Translations under genes and position numbers: made by a program
Part shown: piece by piece, positions 53,967 to 62,454 of the stretch
Numbering within the stretch: the stretch's first letter is position 1
Layout: every line of letters begins with the position of its first letter
From: Sphingomonadales bacterium
GTDB taxonomy: Bacteria; Pseudomonadota; Alphaproteobacteria; Sphingomonadales; Sphingomonadaceae
DNA length: 64,000 nt
Direction of reading: 5' to 3'
Assembly (NCBI GenBank): GCA_018334165.1
Contig: JAGXTB010000072.1
Span: 1-64,000 of the forward strand
The notes under the pieces: generated by a model
Database searches by the model: none
Told to the model about the DNA's origin: nothing
The model's input: the letters and a program-made list of their open reading frames with translations, nothing else

Positions 53967-55154
53967 GTGAGCTTCCTATCCCGTCTCAAGTCGACGCTTC
54001 TGTCTGCCGTGGATCTGGTCAACGGCAAGCGTCCGGCCTTCGCGCGCCCGCCGTCCTTTGACGAAGCGTGGAGCATCCACGACGGCACGACCCGCCTCGA
54101 GGCCATCCGCGCGTCTGCTGAGATGGAGATTTCTGCCTTCGTCCGATCTGGCGACTTTGTGGCGCAGAAGCCCAACGACCTCGGCGACGCCTGCATCTGG
54201 CAAGGCGTCTACACCGCGATGTGCGTACACCGCTGGCGCGTGACCAAGAGCGATGTCTTGCGCATCGAGATGGTCTGGGCCGCGCAAGCGCTGGCAAAAT
54301 ATATCCGATCGGGGATACTCCACCGCGGAGCCATGCCAACGTCGCTCCAAGGTGTTTTGTTTCACAAAGACGCGACAAAAATCTACCTGGACGACCCGGA
54401 CGGGTATACTTACCGCGACGACGCGTCCCTCGACTCGCTCCTGGGCTTCTGCTTCGGCGCGGCCACGGTCCTGCGGTACGGAGACGCCGAGACGTGGAGC
54501 CTGCTCCGGCCGGCGGTGGTCGCGCTCGCAAAGCGCTTCGAGGACGACGGCTTCCGCCTGGTCAAGCGCGACGGCACGCCGACGCAGTACGGCGACTGCC
54601 GCCCTGGCCTCATCCAAGCCCCCGTGCGCGTCTTGGCGGCTGCCCTGCCGTCCCTGCTGGCCGGCGGTGAGGCCTGGCGCAAGATCGCCAAGTCGCACGC
54701 GCCAGAGTTCCGCACGCCCGACACGCAGATCCCCGGAAAGATGTCCTGGGTGAACGCCCACTTGGCCATGCTGGCTTCGCTGGCGTACGCCACGGCGACG
54801 CACACCGGCGACCCCGGCCGTAAGGAAGCGGAGGACGGCCTACGATCGCTTCTGACGAAGTACGCGCCCACCGGAAACGCCTTCTTGATCAACGCGTGCG
54901 GCGCGGCCGGCCTCGCGGTCCGCGCCGAGGACCAGCGCGTTGCCGCGCAGGTGCTGTCCGAGTTCCCCGTTGGCGGCAAGCCCATGACGCCCATCGCGCC
55001 GAAGAACGTCTACCCCACGCCGGCGCACCTGCGCCCGCGCTTCGACGTGTTCTGGCAGCGCGACCCATATGAACAGGGCAGCGGCGAGGAGATGAGCGTC
55101 GCCATAAGCCGCATAGATTTCTTGCTGGCCTACTACATGGGAGCGGGGGCTTGA
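53967..55154 (+). CDS. Tail-region protein, possible alpha/alpha-barrel
   Basis: This protein is 395 residues from a GTG at 53967, rich in helices and aromatics: NDLGDACIWQGVYTAMCVHRW, LLGFCFGAATVLRYGDAETWSLL, KMSWVNAHLAMLASLAYATATHTGD, GNAFLINACGAAGLAV (each quoted separately). The recurring helix pairs suggest an (alpha/alpha)-toroid, a fold used by polysaccharide lyases and glycosidases, so a surface-degrading tail enzyme is possible. No catalytic signature is recognised. A tiny 19-codon frame at 53911-53970 precedes it. Confidence 0.5.
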   Translation: MSFLSRLKSTLLSAVDLVNGKRPAFARPPSFDEAWSIHDGTTRLEAIRASAEMEISAFVRSGDFVAQKPNDLGDACIWQGVYTAMCVHRWRVTKSDVLRIEMVWAAQALAKYIRSGILHRGAMPTSLQGVLFHKDATKIYLDDPDGYTYRDDASLDSLLGFCFGAATVLRYGDAETWSLLRPAVVALAKRFEDDGFRLVKRDGTPTQYGDCRPGLIQAPVRVLAAALPSLLAGGEAWRKIAKSHAPEFRTPDTQIPGKMSWVNAHLAMLASLAYATATHTGDPGRKEAEDGLRSLLTKYAPTGNAFLINACGAAGLAVRAEDQRVAAQVLSEFPVGGKPMTPIAPKNVYPTPAHLRPRFDVFWQRDPYEQGSGEEMSVAISRIDFLLAYYMGAGA

Positions 55155-55155
55155 T

Positions 55156-55578
55156 ATGAATATCACTGCCGACGGCGTCGCCGCAGTTTGTGCCGTGATT
55201 GTGGTCGTGGGAGGCGCGATCGGCGCCTACCTCGCCGTCGTCGACCGCCGCCAGGCTGCGGAGATCAAGGACCTCAAGGACGCGGCCAAGGAGGCCAAAG
55301 ACGAGATGACGCGCCGCATCGACGGCTTCCACTCGTCCGTCAACTCCCAGATGCGCGACGCCGAGAACCTGCGCCGTGACCTCGAACGGCGCCTGGGCGA
55401 GGTACAGCGCGAGCATATCACGCGCACCGATCAAGCCGAGTTTCGCGCGGAGATGCTGTCGACCGTGGACAAGGTCGGCGATCGTATCGGCCACTCCATC
55501 GACAAGCTGAGTTCCGAGATCCGAGAGGACATGAAGGCGATCTCCAAGCGCGTCTCTGACGTCGAGGCCAGAAGCTAA
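55156..55578 (+). CDS. Membrane-anchored coiled-coil protein
   Basis: This 140-residue protein has an N-terminal transmembrane helix (VAAVCAVIVVVGGAIGAYLAV) followed by a long amphipathic coiled coil (EIKDLKDAAKEAKDEM..., VDKVGDRIGHSIDKLSSEI). It resembles spanin-like or tail-attached membrane proteins. Placement between two tail genes rather than with the amidase is unusual. Confidence 0.6.
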   Translation: MNITADGVAAVCAVIVVVGGAIGAYLAVVDRRQAAEIKDLKDAAKEAKDEMTRRIDGFHSSVNSQMRDAENLRRDLERRLGEVQREHITRTDQAEFRAEMLSTVDKVGDRIGHSIDKLSSEIREDMKAISKRVSDVEARS

Positions 55579-55579
55579 A

Positions 55580-57364
55580 ATGCCGACGCCACAGAAGTGG
55601 GGAACGTCGCGTTGGGGAACATTCCTATGGGGCGGCAGCAACAGCGCCGCGCTCACAGAACTCCTCGACCGCAAGGACGGCCTACACGTCCATCGCCGCA
55701 TCATCTGGGAGCTGGACGCTGCCGACCAGAACATCACTCCGTATTTCCTGAGCGCGTCGTCCGTCTACCAGGAGAAGGAGCGCTCGCCCGACCGCGTGGC
55801 CGCCGGCGACGCCACGCTTACGTTCAGTAACTACAACGACGCCTTCACCGAGACGGACTCTTCGAGCTTCCTCTACAACGTCAACTACCATAACCGAAAC
55901 GTGACGATCGAGGTTGGCTTGGAGCTCGACGACGGCACCATCGAGTACGTCAAGGTCGCGACGATGAAGGTCCGATCAATAACCCTTTCTTCGGACAAGT
56001 CGCGCGTGACGATCCGCATCTACGACCTCATACGCCGCTTGCTGACCGAGACGATCAACCGGAAGCCCGAGGCCGCAGTCGCCGTCGCCGGCGGCTCCAA
56101 CGTCGGCAACGGCACCTGCTCTGACGTGGACGTGAAGCCATTCGTAAACGTCTCGCAGACGTGGGCCGTAACCTGCACCCTCGGCGGCGGCACCGGCGTC
56201 GCTACCTTCAGCGTCGTCGGATCGGTCTCCGGCAACATCGGCACGCTGACCGACGGCACCGAGTTCTCGAACGCCACGACCGGCGGCATCAAGCTCTCCA
56301 TCCGCGGCGGCACGATCAACTGGGTCATCGGCGACGTCTTCACCTTCTCGACGTTCAAGATGATGGAGTACAACGTCGTCAACCCCGTCAAGATACTATG
56401 GTCGCTGCTGACCGGGGTCAACTGGGACACCGGCCTCAACGAGGACTGGAAGGCGCGCACGCCGCAACTGGACGGCACGCTTAACAGCGCGAACGTCGAC
56501 CTCAACTACGGCGGCTTTGCCTCGGCCGTCGATAACGCCACCTTCGACATCAAGGGCTTTGTCCCGTGGGACTACGACCTCGTGAAGGTCATCGAGGAAA
56601 TCATGATGCACTTCCTCGGCTCGATCAACGTCGACTCGAACGGCCGCCTCTACGTGAAGATATGGCGGCCGGAGCTTGGCCTGGTCCGAACCTTCGCCGA
56701 CACGAAGAAGAACCGATCCATGAGCCTGACGCGCGACACCCAGGACATGATCAACTGGGTCAACGTCAAGTACCGGAAAGCCGACTCGTGGCCGTGGAGC
56801 AACGAGCGCGAGGAGGACACGCTGGACGGAGTGTACGTCGCCAAGAACCAGGACTCCTACGACGACTTCGGCCAGTGGTTCACGCTCAACCTAGAGACGC
56901 GCTGGTACAACGCCGCTGCCGACCAGGCGAGCTTCCCGGCCACGCGCCTCGTCGACAAGTACGCGATCCCGCCGCGCCGTTTCACCTTCAAGACCGGCCT
57001 GGACGGTCTCGAGACACAGATCGGCGACGTCATCGGCGTCACGGACGAGAAGCTCGGCTATACGGATTATCAGGTAGAGGTCATGCGCAAGGACGGCGAC
57101 TACGCCGCGCGACCCGCCGCCATCGTCTTCGAGGCCGAGGACACCGGCACCGCCGGCGTCAAGTGGGTCTTCCTCGGCTCGACCGACGACGAAGGCGACG
57201 ACGCCAGCCCGCAGGCCACGAGCTTCCTGACCGCGACGGACGCCGACAAACAATTTTGTTACTTGAGTCAGACCGGGGGCAGCGGCTCTACCGGCCCCGA
57301 CTACTATTTGTTCAGCCTGCTCGCGTGCCTATTGTGCCACGCGCGGGACTTGGTTACACTTTAG
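55580..57364 (+). CDS. Tail hub / baseplate-like protein
   Basis: In this 594-residue protein, the opening MPTPQKWGTSRWGTFLWGG resembles tail-tip proteins; residues about 35-150 (YFLSASSVYQEKERSPDRVAAGDATLTFSNYNDAFTETD) set out the hub fold; ISSINVDSNGRLY-like text and NYRKADSWPWSNEREEDTLDG lie in the centre. The whole is consistent with a tail hub protein of siphophages (gp27/gpJ N-terminal-like). A trimer would attach fibres at the tail tip. Confidence 0.65.
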   Translation: MPTPQKWGTSRWGTFLWGGSNSAALTELLDRKDGLHVHRRIIWELDAADQNITPYFLSASSVYQEKERSPDRVAAGDATLTFSNYNDAFTETDSSSFLYNVNYHNRNVTIEVGLELDDGTIEYVKVATMKVRSITLSSDKSRVTIRIYDLIRRLLTETINRKPEAAVAVAGGSNVGNGTCSDVDVKPFVNVSQTWAVTCTLGGGTGVATFSVVGSVSGNIGTLTDGTEFSNATTGGIKLSIRGGTINWVIGDVFTFSTFKMMEYNVVNPVKILWSLLTGVNWDTGLNEDWKARTPQLDGTLNSANVDLNYGGFASAVDNATFDIKGFVPWDYDLVKVIEEIMMHFLGSINVDSNGRLYVKIWRPELGLVRTFADTKKNRSMSLTRDTQDMINWVNVKYRKADSWPWSNEREEDTLDGVYVAKNQDSYDDFGQWFTLNLETRWYNAAADQASFPATRLVDKYAIPPRRFTFKTGLDGLETQIGDVIGVTDEKLGYTDYQVEVMRKDGDYAARPAAIVFEAEDTGTAGVKWVFLGSTDDEGDDASPQATSFLTATDADKQFCYLSQTGGSGSTGPDYYLFSLLACLLCHARDLVTL

Positions 57365-57366
57365 CC

Positions 57367-57717
57367 ATGGAACCGCAACCTCCCGCCGCCGCGTGCCGCC
57401 CCGCGAAGACGAAGGCCGAGACCGCGATCACGATCACGCTCGAGACGAACACCTGCTACCGCGAGAGCAAGTTTCCTGCTGGCCACCCCGCGCGTGAGTG
57501 TCACGTTGGCCTGGCCGCGCTCGACCCGCTCATCTGCTCGCACTGCACGTGGTACGGCGCCGTCGCCAAGAAGCAGATGGCCAAGTTGACCGGCGAGCAC
57601 CGCGTCGCGCTCGTCACGTTCCTCAAGCGACTGCAGCAGGACGGCGTGCCAGGCGTCGACGCGCACGAGCCGCAGCCCACGGGCTGGCTGGCGCGTCTGC
57701 GGAGGATACTCCAATAG
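57367..57717 (+). CDS. Small Cys-containing tail-region protein
   Basis: In this 116-residue protein, TNTCYRESKFPAGHPARECHV and DPLICSHCTWYG give two CxxC-like sites, followed by a basic C-terminal helix and WLARLRRILQ. No family is recognised. It ends with a TAG that overlaps a rare ATA start of the next gene. Confidence 0.5.
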   Translation: MEPQPPAAACRPAKTKAETAITITLETNTCYRESKFPAGHPARECHVGLAALDPLICSHCTWYGAVAKKQMAKLTGEHRVALVTFLKRLQQDGVPGVDAHEPQPTGWLARLRRILQ

Positions 57718-58406
57718 CATACACCGACCTTAGCAGCACGTTCGTCTACCGGCTCTTGCTGACGCATCAGCTCATGGACCAGCTCGCCGAGAACGACAAG
57801 GTCTTCAACAACTTGCTCACGGCGGCCGCGGACATGCCGAACTTCCTGCAGTTCGACAACACGTTCGGCGTCAAAGGCGAGATCGCCGCCGGCTCGACGT
57901 ACAAGAAGCTGATCTTGCTCGACGCGAGCAACGTCGTCCAACTCGGCGAGAGCGGGACCGAGGTGCGCGTGCCGGCAGACCCCTCGAACGCGCTCGGGGT
58001 CGCCACCAAGCAGTACGTCGACGGAGTCCAAATGTTTCAGTCCCAAGCGATCGTGACGGTGAACAGCGGCCTAACCGGGTCCTTCGCCACCATCCTAAGT
58101 TTGTCCGCAACGACGCGCGGCGTCGTACACGCCATCTGGATCGACACCGCCGGCGGCAGCAGCACCTGCCGGATCAAGGTTACTGTCGACGGCACGCTGA
58201 TCATCGACGACACGTCAGGCGCGCTAACGAATAACCGCTTCTACGCTATGCGCGCCAACGGTAATATAGAAACAACCGCCAGCACCGACGCCGGCGATGC
58301 CGGCCACCCGCTCGAGATACGCTTCACATCCACGCTGCTGATCGAGGCGACGTCCGGCGACGGAAACAGCCGGGCCATCAGTGTGCGCTACTCGAAGATA
58401 CCCTAA
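57714..58406 (+). CDS. Tail-fibre-like protein with probable ATA start
   Basis: This 230-residue frame reads (I/M)AYTDLSSTFVYRLLLTHQLMDQLAENDKVFNN, a conserved opening of small phage receptor-binding or fibre proteins. The frame has no ATG, GTG or TTG here; the only start consistent with homologues is ATA at 57714, 7 nt after a perfect GGAGGA (57701-57706). The C-terminal half (TRGVVHAIWIDTAGGSSTCRIKVTVDGTLII...) is a beta-sandwich. First downstream alternatives (TTG 57753, ATG 57774) would remove the conserved AYTDLS. Confidence 0.65.
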   Translation: MAYTDLSSTFVYRLLLTHQLMDQLAENDKVFNNLLTAAADMPNFLQFDNTFGVKGEIAAGSTYKKLILLDASNVVQLGESGTEVRVPADPSNALGVATKQYVDGVQMFQSQAIVTVNSGLTGSFATILSLSATTRGVVHAIWIDTAGGSSTCRIKVTVDGTLIIDDTSGALTNNRFYAMRANGNIETTASTDAGDAGHPLEIRFTSTLLIEATSGDGNSRAISVRYSKIP

Positions 58407-58678
58407 TGAAATTTATCCAACTGATGACCTGCAAGATAGGCGACAAGTCTGTGACCTACACCGGTCGCCAGCCGTTCCGTATCGACAACGACGCTGCGTT
58501 CGAAGCCGCCCTGCTGGCCATCGGCGTCTTCGAGCGTCTCGAAGACGGGACCATGCGCTACTCCGGCGGCGTCACCGTGCCTCTCAAGGACGGCGGCGAA
58601 GCGAAGGTGGACGTCGACGGCAATATCCAGCACGGAAAAGCTGACCTGTTGGCGTACGACAAGGGCTCATTCATTTGA
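58406..58678 (+). CDS. Small hypothetical protein
   Basis: This 90-residue protein is beta-rich and acidic (MKFIQLMTCKIGDKSVTYT, GGEAKVDVDGNIQHG). It precedes the amidase, and its stop overlaps the amidase start by 1 nt. No family is recognised. Confidence 0.5.
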   Translation: MKFIQLMTCKIGDKSVTYTGRQPFRIDNDAAFEAALLAIGVFERLEDGTMRYSGGVTVPLKDGGEAKVDVDGNIQHGKADLLAYDKGSFI

Positions 58679-59346
58679 TGGCCATGTTCAACTGGCTGGC
58701 TGCGTGGCTCGGCAGCACGCGCGACAGCCGCCTTGCCGCCCTCAACCCTCCTGTCGCTCCGGATAGTCATAAAAACGTACACACTTTTATGACACCAGAG
58801 GCATACGTCATCATCAATCCTAAGCCGCCGGTCACGTCGCGCTTTGAGCAGAGCCCCGACTTCCGTAGCAACGGCGACGTCGCGCGCAAGATCGACCTCA
58901 TGGTCCTGCACTGCACCGAGGGCTCGTTCCTGAGCGCGGTCGCCTGGCTCACGGCCAAGGACGACACGCTCGTCTCCGCCCACTACACGGTCAGCAAGGC
59001 CGGCCACGTTGTGCAGACGGTCGGGATCAACGACGTCGCCTACCACGCCGGCGGGACGAAGGAGAAGCCGTCGTCCTGGCGTGGCCGCGGCAACATCAAC
59101 GGTCGGTCCATCGGGGTCGAGATCGAGAACAAGAACGACGGCCTCGACCCCTACACCCCCATGCAGCTGTCCGTCTGCCTCTGGCTGGCCCTGCGCACCT
59201 GCCGCCAGAACAACATGACCGCCGAGCAGGTGGTCGGCCACGAGGACGTGGACCCAGGCCGGAAGACGGACCCGCGCAACTTCCCATGGCCACTCTTTAG
59301 GACGTCGCTGGCTGTACACCTGAGCCGCCCCGGAGGAATCGCATGA
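58678..59346 (+). CDS. N-acetylmuramoyl-L-alanine amidase (endolysin)
   Basis: In this 222-residue protein, Amidase_2 landmarks are present: MVLHCTEGS with zinc ligand His78, SAHYTVSKAGHVVQTV, VAYHAGGT, SIGVEIEN with Glu148, and GHEDVDPGRKTDPR with His188 and Asp198. It cleaves the bond between N-acetylmuramic acid and L-alanine in peptidoglycan at lysis. There is no cleavable signal peptide, so it needs a holin. The ATG at 58678 is chosen over a TTG 3 nt upstream. Confidence 0.88.
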   Translation: MAMFNWLAAWLGSTRDSRLAALNPPVAPDSHKNVHTFMTPEAYVIINPKPPVTSRFEQSPDFRSNGDVARKIDLMVLHCTEGSFLSAVAWLTAKDDTLVSAHYTVSKAGHVVQTVGINDVAYHAGGTKEKPSSWRGRGNINGRSIGVEIENKNDGLDPYTPMQLSVCLWLALRTCRQNNMTAEQVVGHEDVDPGRKTDPRNFPWPLFRTSLAVHLSRPGGIA

Positions 59347-59858
59347 CCCGACTCACCCGCGCCCTGATGCTGATGCTCGCCGTCGCCCTGCCCGCCGCCG
59401 CGAACCCGTACCTGCGCCCGATCGACCTGTCCCGCCCGCACTTCATCGCCGGCGGCTACTTGGACGTCGAGGAAGTCGGCTCGAGCGAGGGCGGCACCGC
59501 CGTCGCGCTCCTGACCCACTCCACCGAGGACGGCTGCGGCCTGCCGTCCATCGTCTGCACGGACTGGACGCCGCTCGCCGTGGGCGGCCTGTTCAACGGC
59601 GGCAGCATAAAGGTGGCCGTCGGGCCGGTCTTCAACGTCGCCCCGATCGCCAAGAGCCTCCTGCTCAAAGGCCTACAGGCCGTCACGGCCGAGGGCTCCT
59701 TCGGGAACCTCAAGCAGAGCCTTGGGTCCGTGGCGCTCAGTGGGAACGACGTCACGGTGTCCATGGGGCCGGCGTGGGTCTTGGCGCCGCAGGACAACTT
59801 CAAAGGATACTTCCGCGTCTTCGTGGGTGGTGAGCTCCGGTTCGGCGCAAAGCAGTAA
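59343..59858 (+). CDS. Secreted protein, beta-rich
   Basis: This 171-residue protein has a signal peptide, MTRLTRALMLMLAVALPAAA, then cleavage near AAN. The body has alternating strands typical of a periplasmic or outer-membrane beta-protein (YFRVFVGGELRFGAKQ at the end, as in barrels). Two Cys (GCGLPSIVC) may form a disulfide. Coupled to the amidase by overlap, so a lysis or envelope role is suggested. Confidence 0.6.
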   Translation: MTRLTRALMLMLAVALPAAANPYLRPIDLSRPHFIAGGYLDVEEVGSSEGGTAVALLTHSTEDGCGLPSIVCTDWTPLAVGGLFNGGSIKVAVGPVFNVAPIAKSLLLKGLQAVTAEGSFGNLKQSLGSVALSGNDVTVSMGPAWVLAPQDNFKGYFRVFVGGELRFGAKQ

Positions 59859-59890
59859 AAATTGTAAAAATTCGTAAAGGAGCATCTGCC

Positions 59891-60439
59891 ATGAACCGAC
59901 TGCTCAAAGCCCTCGCCTGGCTCGGCCTACGCGCCCCGGCCGCGCTCGCCTTCCTGCTCCTTCCCATCATCCTGCACGCTGCCGATGGCACCACCGGCCT
60001 GTTGGACGTCGCCAAGGCCAACGTAGCTGCCGTTGGCATGGGCCTTGGTGGAACCGTACTATTCGGAATTTCCTTCATGTTGGCCGGCCGCTTCGTCCCC
60101 GGCATCGTGGTCGGCAAGCTGCGCAAGGTCTTCGAGGAGGCCAAGGCGTCGCCCTGGTGGCGCGAGAAGCCGCACCGCGCAAAGTTCCTCCACGCCGCTG
60201 TCGTCTTCCTTGAGGCCGAGGTGCCGGACGCCGGCGAGGGCCAGGAGGTCTACGACGCCTTCGGGGCCTGGGCCAACGCGCACGCGCGGGTCGGCGGCAT
60301 GCCTCTCGGCAGCGCCGCGCAGTGGGCCGCGCTCGCGCGCAAGGGCGGGGACGCCATCGACCTACAACTGAACGCTGAAATAGTGGAAATAGCCGCGATC
60401 GTGCCGCAAACGCAGTCCGACGTGCCGCCTGCCGCTTAA
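59891..60439 (+). CDS. Candidate holin
   Basis: In this 182-residue protein, two hydrophobic segments lie near the N-terminus (PAALAFLLLPIILHA and VGMGLGGTVLFGISFMLAG), the first possibly a signal-like helix, with a basic/cytoplasmic C-terminal domain (KLRKVFEEAKASPWWREKPHRAKFL). Immediately downstream of the amidase module, the two-helix architecture fits a class II-like holin, though the long tail is unusual. GTAAAGGAG precedes the ATG. Confidence 0.5.
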   Translation: MNRLLKALAWLGLRAPAALAFLLLPIILHAADGTTGLLDVAKANVAAVGMGLGGTVLFGISFMLAGRFVPGIVVGKLRKVFEEAKASPWWREKPHRAKFLHAAVVFLEAEVPDAGEGQEVYDAFGAWANAHARVGGMPLGSAAQWAALARKGGDAIDLQLNAEIVEIAAIVPQTQSDVPPAA

Positions 60440-60466
60440 CGCGCGCAAAGAAAGGAGGCCACCTTT

Positions 60467-61387
60467 ATGGCGGACATCGGACGATCCATCGTGACCATAC
60501 CCGGTCCCGGTCGCGTCACCCTGCACGCGCTGGCTGACTTGCAGTACGGCTCCAAGTCTTCCGACGAGACGCTGATGCGGCGCAAGCTCAAGGACATCGT
60601 CGACGATCCCACCGGCGGCATGTCCGTCGTCCTTGGCGACCTGACCGACGACGACCGGCCGACCACCCGGATCATGCGCAAAGCCGCCTTTGCCGGCCGG
60701 CCTGAAGTCCTCGACGCCGACGCCCGCGATAAGAAGTTCTTCGTCGACGACAAGGTGATCCCAATGCTCCTGCCGCTGGCGTCCACGAAGCACGGCATCA
60801 TCGGCGTCCTGGCCGGCCACCATTGGAGCTACGTCCGCGTCGAGGATGAGAAGGGCGTCAAGTACGTCAACTCAGCGCGCTACATCTGCGACGAGCTCGG
60901 GCGGATGACCAAGCGAAAAGTCCCCTACCTCGGGATCATGTCCGCGTGGATTCAGCTGGTGATCGAGATGAAAAGCAATCACCAGAGCGTCCTGCAGATG
61001 ATCCATATCCAGCACGGCGTCGGCGGCGGCCAGACGCTGGCCTCGGCGCTCAACAAGCTCGAGACGACCGCCCGCTGGGCCGAGGCTGACCTGCTGATCC
61101 GCGCGCACGACTGCAAGCTGGTCGCCGGCAAGATCGTCCGCCTTGGACCCCGGATGCAACGCAGCGGCATGACGCGTTCGCTGAAGTCCTCTACCATCGG
61201 CTTGCTCAACATCGGCTCGATGACGCGCGGCTACGTCATCGGCGAGGAGGAGCCAGACTACGTCGAGATGGAGATGATGCGGCCCACCTCGATGGGCTGG
61301 GGCAAGGCCCACTTCAATATCCGGAAGTCATCCCGTGTTGAGGATCCGAATCAAAACTTCCGCGCTGACCTAACCTGCGAGATATGA
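60467..61387 (+). CDS. Calcineurin-like metallophosphoesterase
   Basis: In this 306-residue protein, HALADLQYG (Asp24, at the first metal site), SVVLGDLTDDDRPT (GD at 57-58), VLAGHHW (117-120), IHIQHG and IRAHDCKL follow the order of calcineurin-like phosphoesterases, whose His/Asp/Asn residues hold two metals. The substrate is unknown; phage members act as nucleases or phosphodiesterases on nucleic acid or signalling nucleotides. AGGAGG precedes the ATG at 60467. Confidence 0.7.
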   Translation: MADIGRSIVTIPGPGRVTLHALADLQYGSKSSDETLMRRKLKDIVDDPTGGMSVVLGDLTDDDRPTTRIMRKAAFAGRPEVLDADARDKKFFVDDKVIPMLLPLASTKHGIIGVLAGHHWSYVRVEDEKGVKYVNSARYICDELGRMTKRKVPYLGIMSAWIQLVIEMKSNHQSVLQMIHIQHGVGGGQTLASALNKLETTARWAEADLLIRAHDCKLVAGKIVRLGPRMQRSGMTRSLKSSTIGLLNIGSMTRGYVIGEEEPDYVEMEMMRPTSMGWGKAHFNIRKSSRVEDPNQNFRADLTCEI

Positions 61388-61614
61388 AGAAACGACCCAG
61401 CCCCCTGCGCCCCTTCGACTTGACGCGCTACGTCGGCAGCGAGGAGCGCGGCATCCCGGCCCGCTACACGCCCGCCCAGCTGATCGTCCTAAGCGCTGGC
61501 GCCGTCGGCCTCCTGGCCGCGTTGGCCCAGCCCACCGAACCCGCCGCCCGCGCGGCGGCGCACCTGGCCAGCAAGCACAACCGCCGTCGATTTCAACCTC
61601 GCTTGAATAAATAA
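61384..61614 (+). CDS. Small membrane protein
   Basis: This 76-residue protein has a basic N-terminus, then a hydrophobic segment (AQLIVLSAGAVGLLAALAQP) and a basic C-terminal tail. The ATG overlaps the phosphoesterase stop by 4 nt. Single-pass topology is predicted. Confidence 0.5.
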   Translation: MKKRPSPLRPFDLTRYVGSEERGIPARYTPAQLIVLSAGAVGLLAALAQPTEPAARAAAHLASKHNRRRFQPRLNK

Positions 61615-61654
61615 CCCGCGCCACGCGCGACTTCCCAGACGAAGAAAATAGCAC

Positions 61655-61683
61655 TTGACAAGTGCCATGGCATCCTTTATACT
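61655..61683 (+). promoter_or_regulatory. Early promoter P6 with ATGGC element
   Basis: TTGACA (61655-61660), 17 bp, TATACT (61678-61683), the best -10 of the six. The spacer holds GCCATGGC at the same offset as in P1 and P3. It restarts transcription after the lysis region, marking the return of the early block. Confidence 0.8.
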
Positions 61684-61725
61684 TTGTTCAGAAGGATCAA
61701 GACGCACCTGAGAGGTCACAAAAAA

Positions 61726-61968
61726 ATGAAGAACGAGATCAACCAGCACCTCGCCGCCTACCGAGCCAACGACCACCTGAAGTCCACCTGCGAAGCCGTC
61801 TGTCGCAAGCCCTGCGACCAGGCCGTGAAGCAGGGCCCGAACGGCCGGTGGTTCATAACCGCCGGACACGCCGGCTTCAACAGCCACGCGAACAACCGGA
61901 GCGGCTACAAGACGTGCGGCACCGCCGAACGCATCACCCACCAATACGCGGCCAAGGCGGGCCGCTAA
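61726..61968 (+). CDS. Small Cys-rich protein
   Basis: This 80-residue protein is the first gene after P6. CEAVCRKPCDQA and a later C give four Cys, with His residues (AGHAGFNSH, ITHQ) that could form a metal site. No family is recognised. ATG at 61726. Confidence 0.55.
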   Translation: MKNEINQHLAAYRANDHLKSTCEAVCRKPCDQAVKQGPNGRWFITAGHAGFNSHANNRSGYKTCGTAERITHQYAAKAGR

Positions 61969-61969
61969 C

Positions 61970-62182
61970 ATGGCCCAAGTCTACATCGTAAAAAACGATT
62001 GCCTCCCGCCGACCACGTGGGGCATCTACCGCGTCGGAACCGGCCCCGGACGAGGCGAGGCCTTGGGCTTCACCATGGTCGCAGAGGCCCGACGATGGGC
62101 CAAGGTCCATGGCCACGAAGTCGTCACGCTCACCATGAAGACGGAAGCCAAAAAGACCAGAACATCAAGGAGCCAAAAATGA
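61970..62182 (+). CDS. Small basic protein
   Basis: This 70-residue, Lys/Arg-rich protein has a compact middle (AQVYIVKNDCLPPTTWGIYRVG). Starts 1 nt after the previous stop. No family is recognised. Confidence 0.5.
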   Translation: MAQVYIVKNDCLPPTTWGIYRVGTGPGRGEALGFTMVAEARRWAKVHGHEVVTLTMKTEAKKTRTSRSQK

Positions 62183-62454
62183 CCAACCCCGCCGTCGCCC
62201 CAGAAGAACTGACCGTCGAGAGCCAGGCCATGAAGAACCTCCGCGCCGCCCACGCCAGCTTCCATAGCGCTCGCCTCGGTGTGTTGCGCATGCACGACAA
62301 GCTCGAAAGCGTAACAGGCGTCGAGCGCGACAGCATCCTCGCCGCATTGAGCATCCTGCAGGAAGTAGACGGCCAGATCGCCATGGAATACGGCCGCCTT
62401 GCCTTCCTGCGCGACATGCCGAGCGTTCCGATAAGCCCGGAGGGCGCGCAATGA
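62179..62454 (+). CDS. Small helical protein
   Basis: In this 91-residue protein, KNLRAAHASFHSARLGVLRMHDKLESVTGVERDSILAAL (quoted in part) is a helical bundle segment. The ATG overlaps the previous stop. Function is unknown. Confidence 0.5.
   Translation: MTNPAVAPEELTVESQAMKNLRAAHASFHSARLGVLRMHDKLESVTGVERDSILAALSILQEVDGQIAMEYGRLAFLRDMPSVPISPEGAQ

Noticed and set aside
53911-53970. 19-codon frame before the tail-region alpha/alpha-like gene
   Set aside because: Tiny, Pro/Leu-rich, no ribosome site; probably a spacer.
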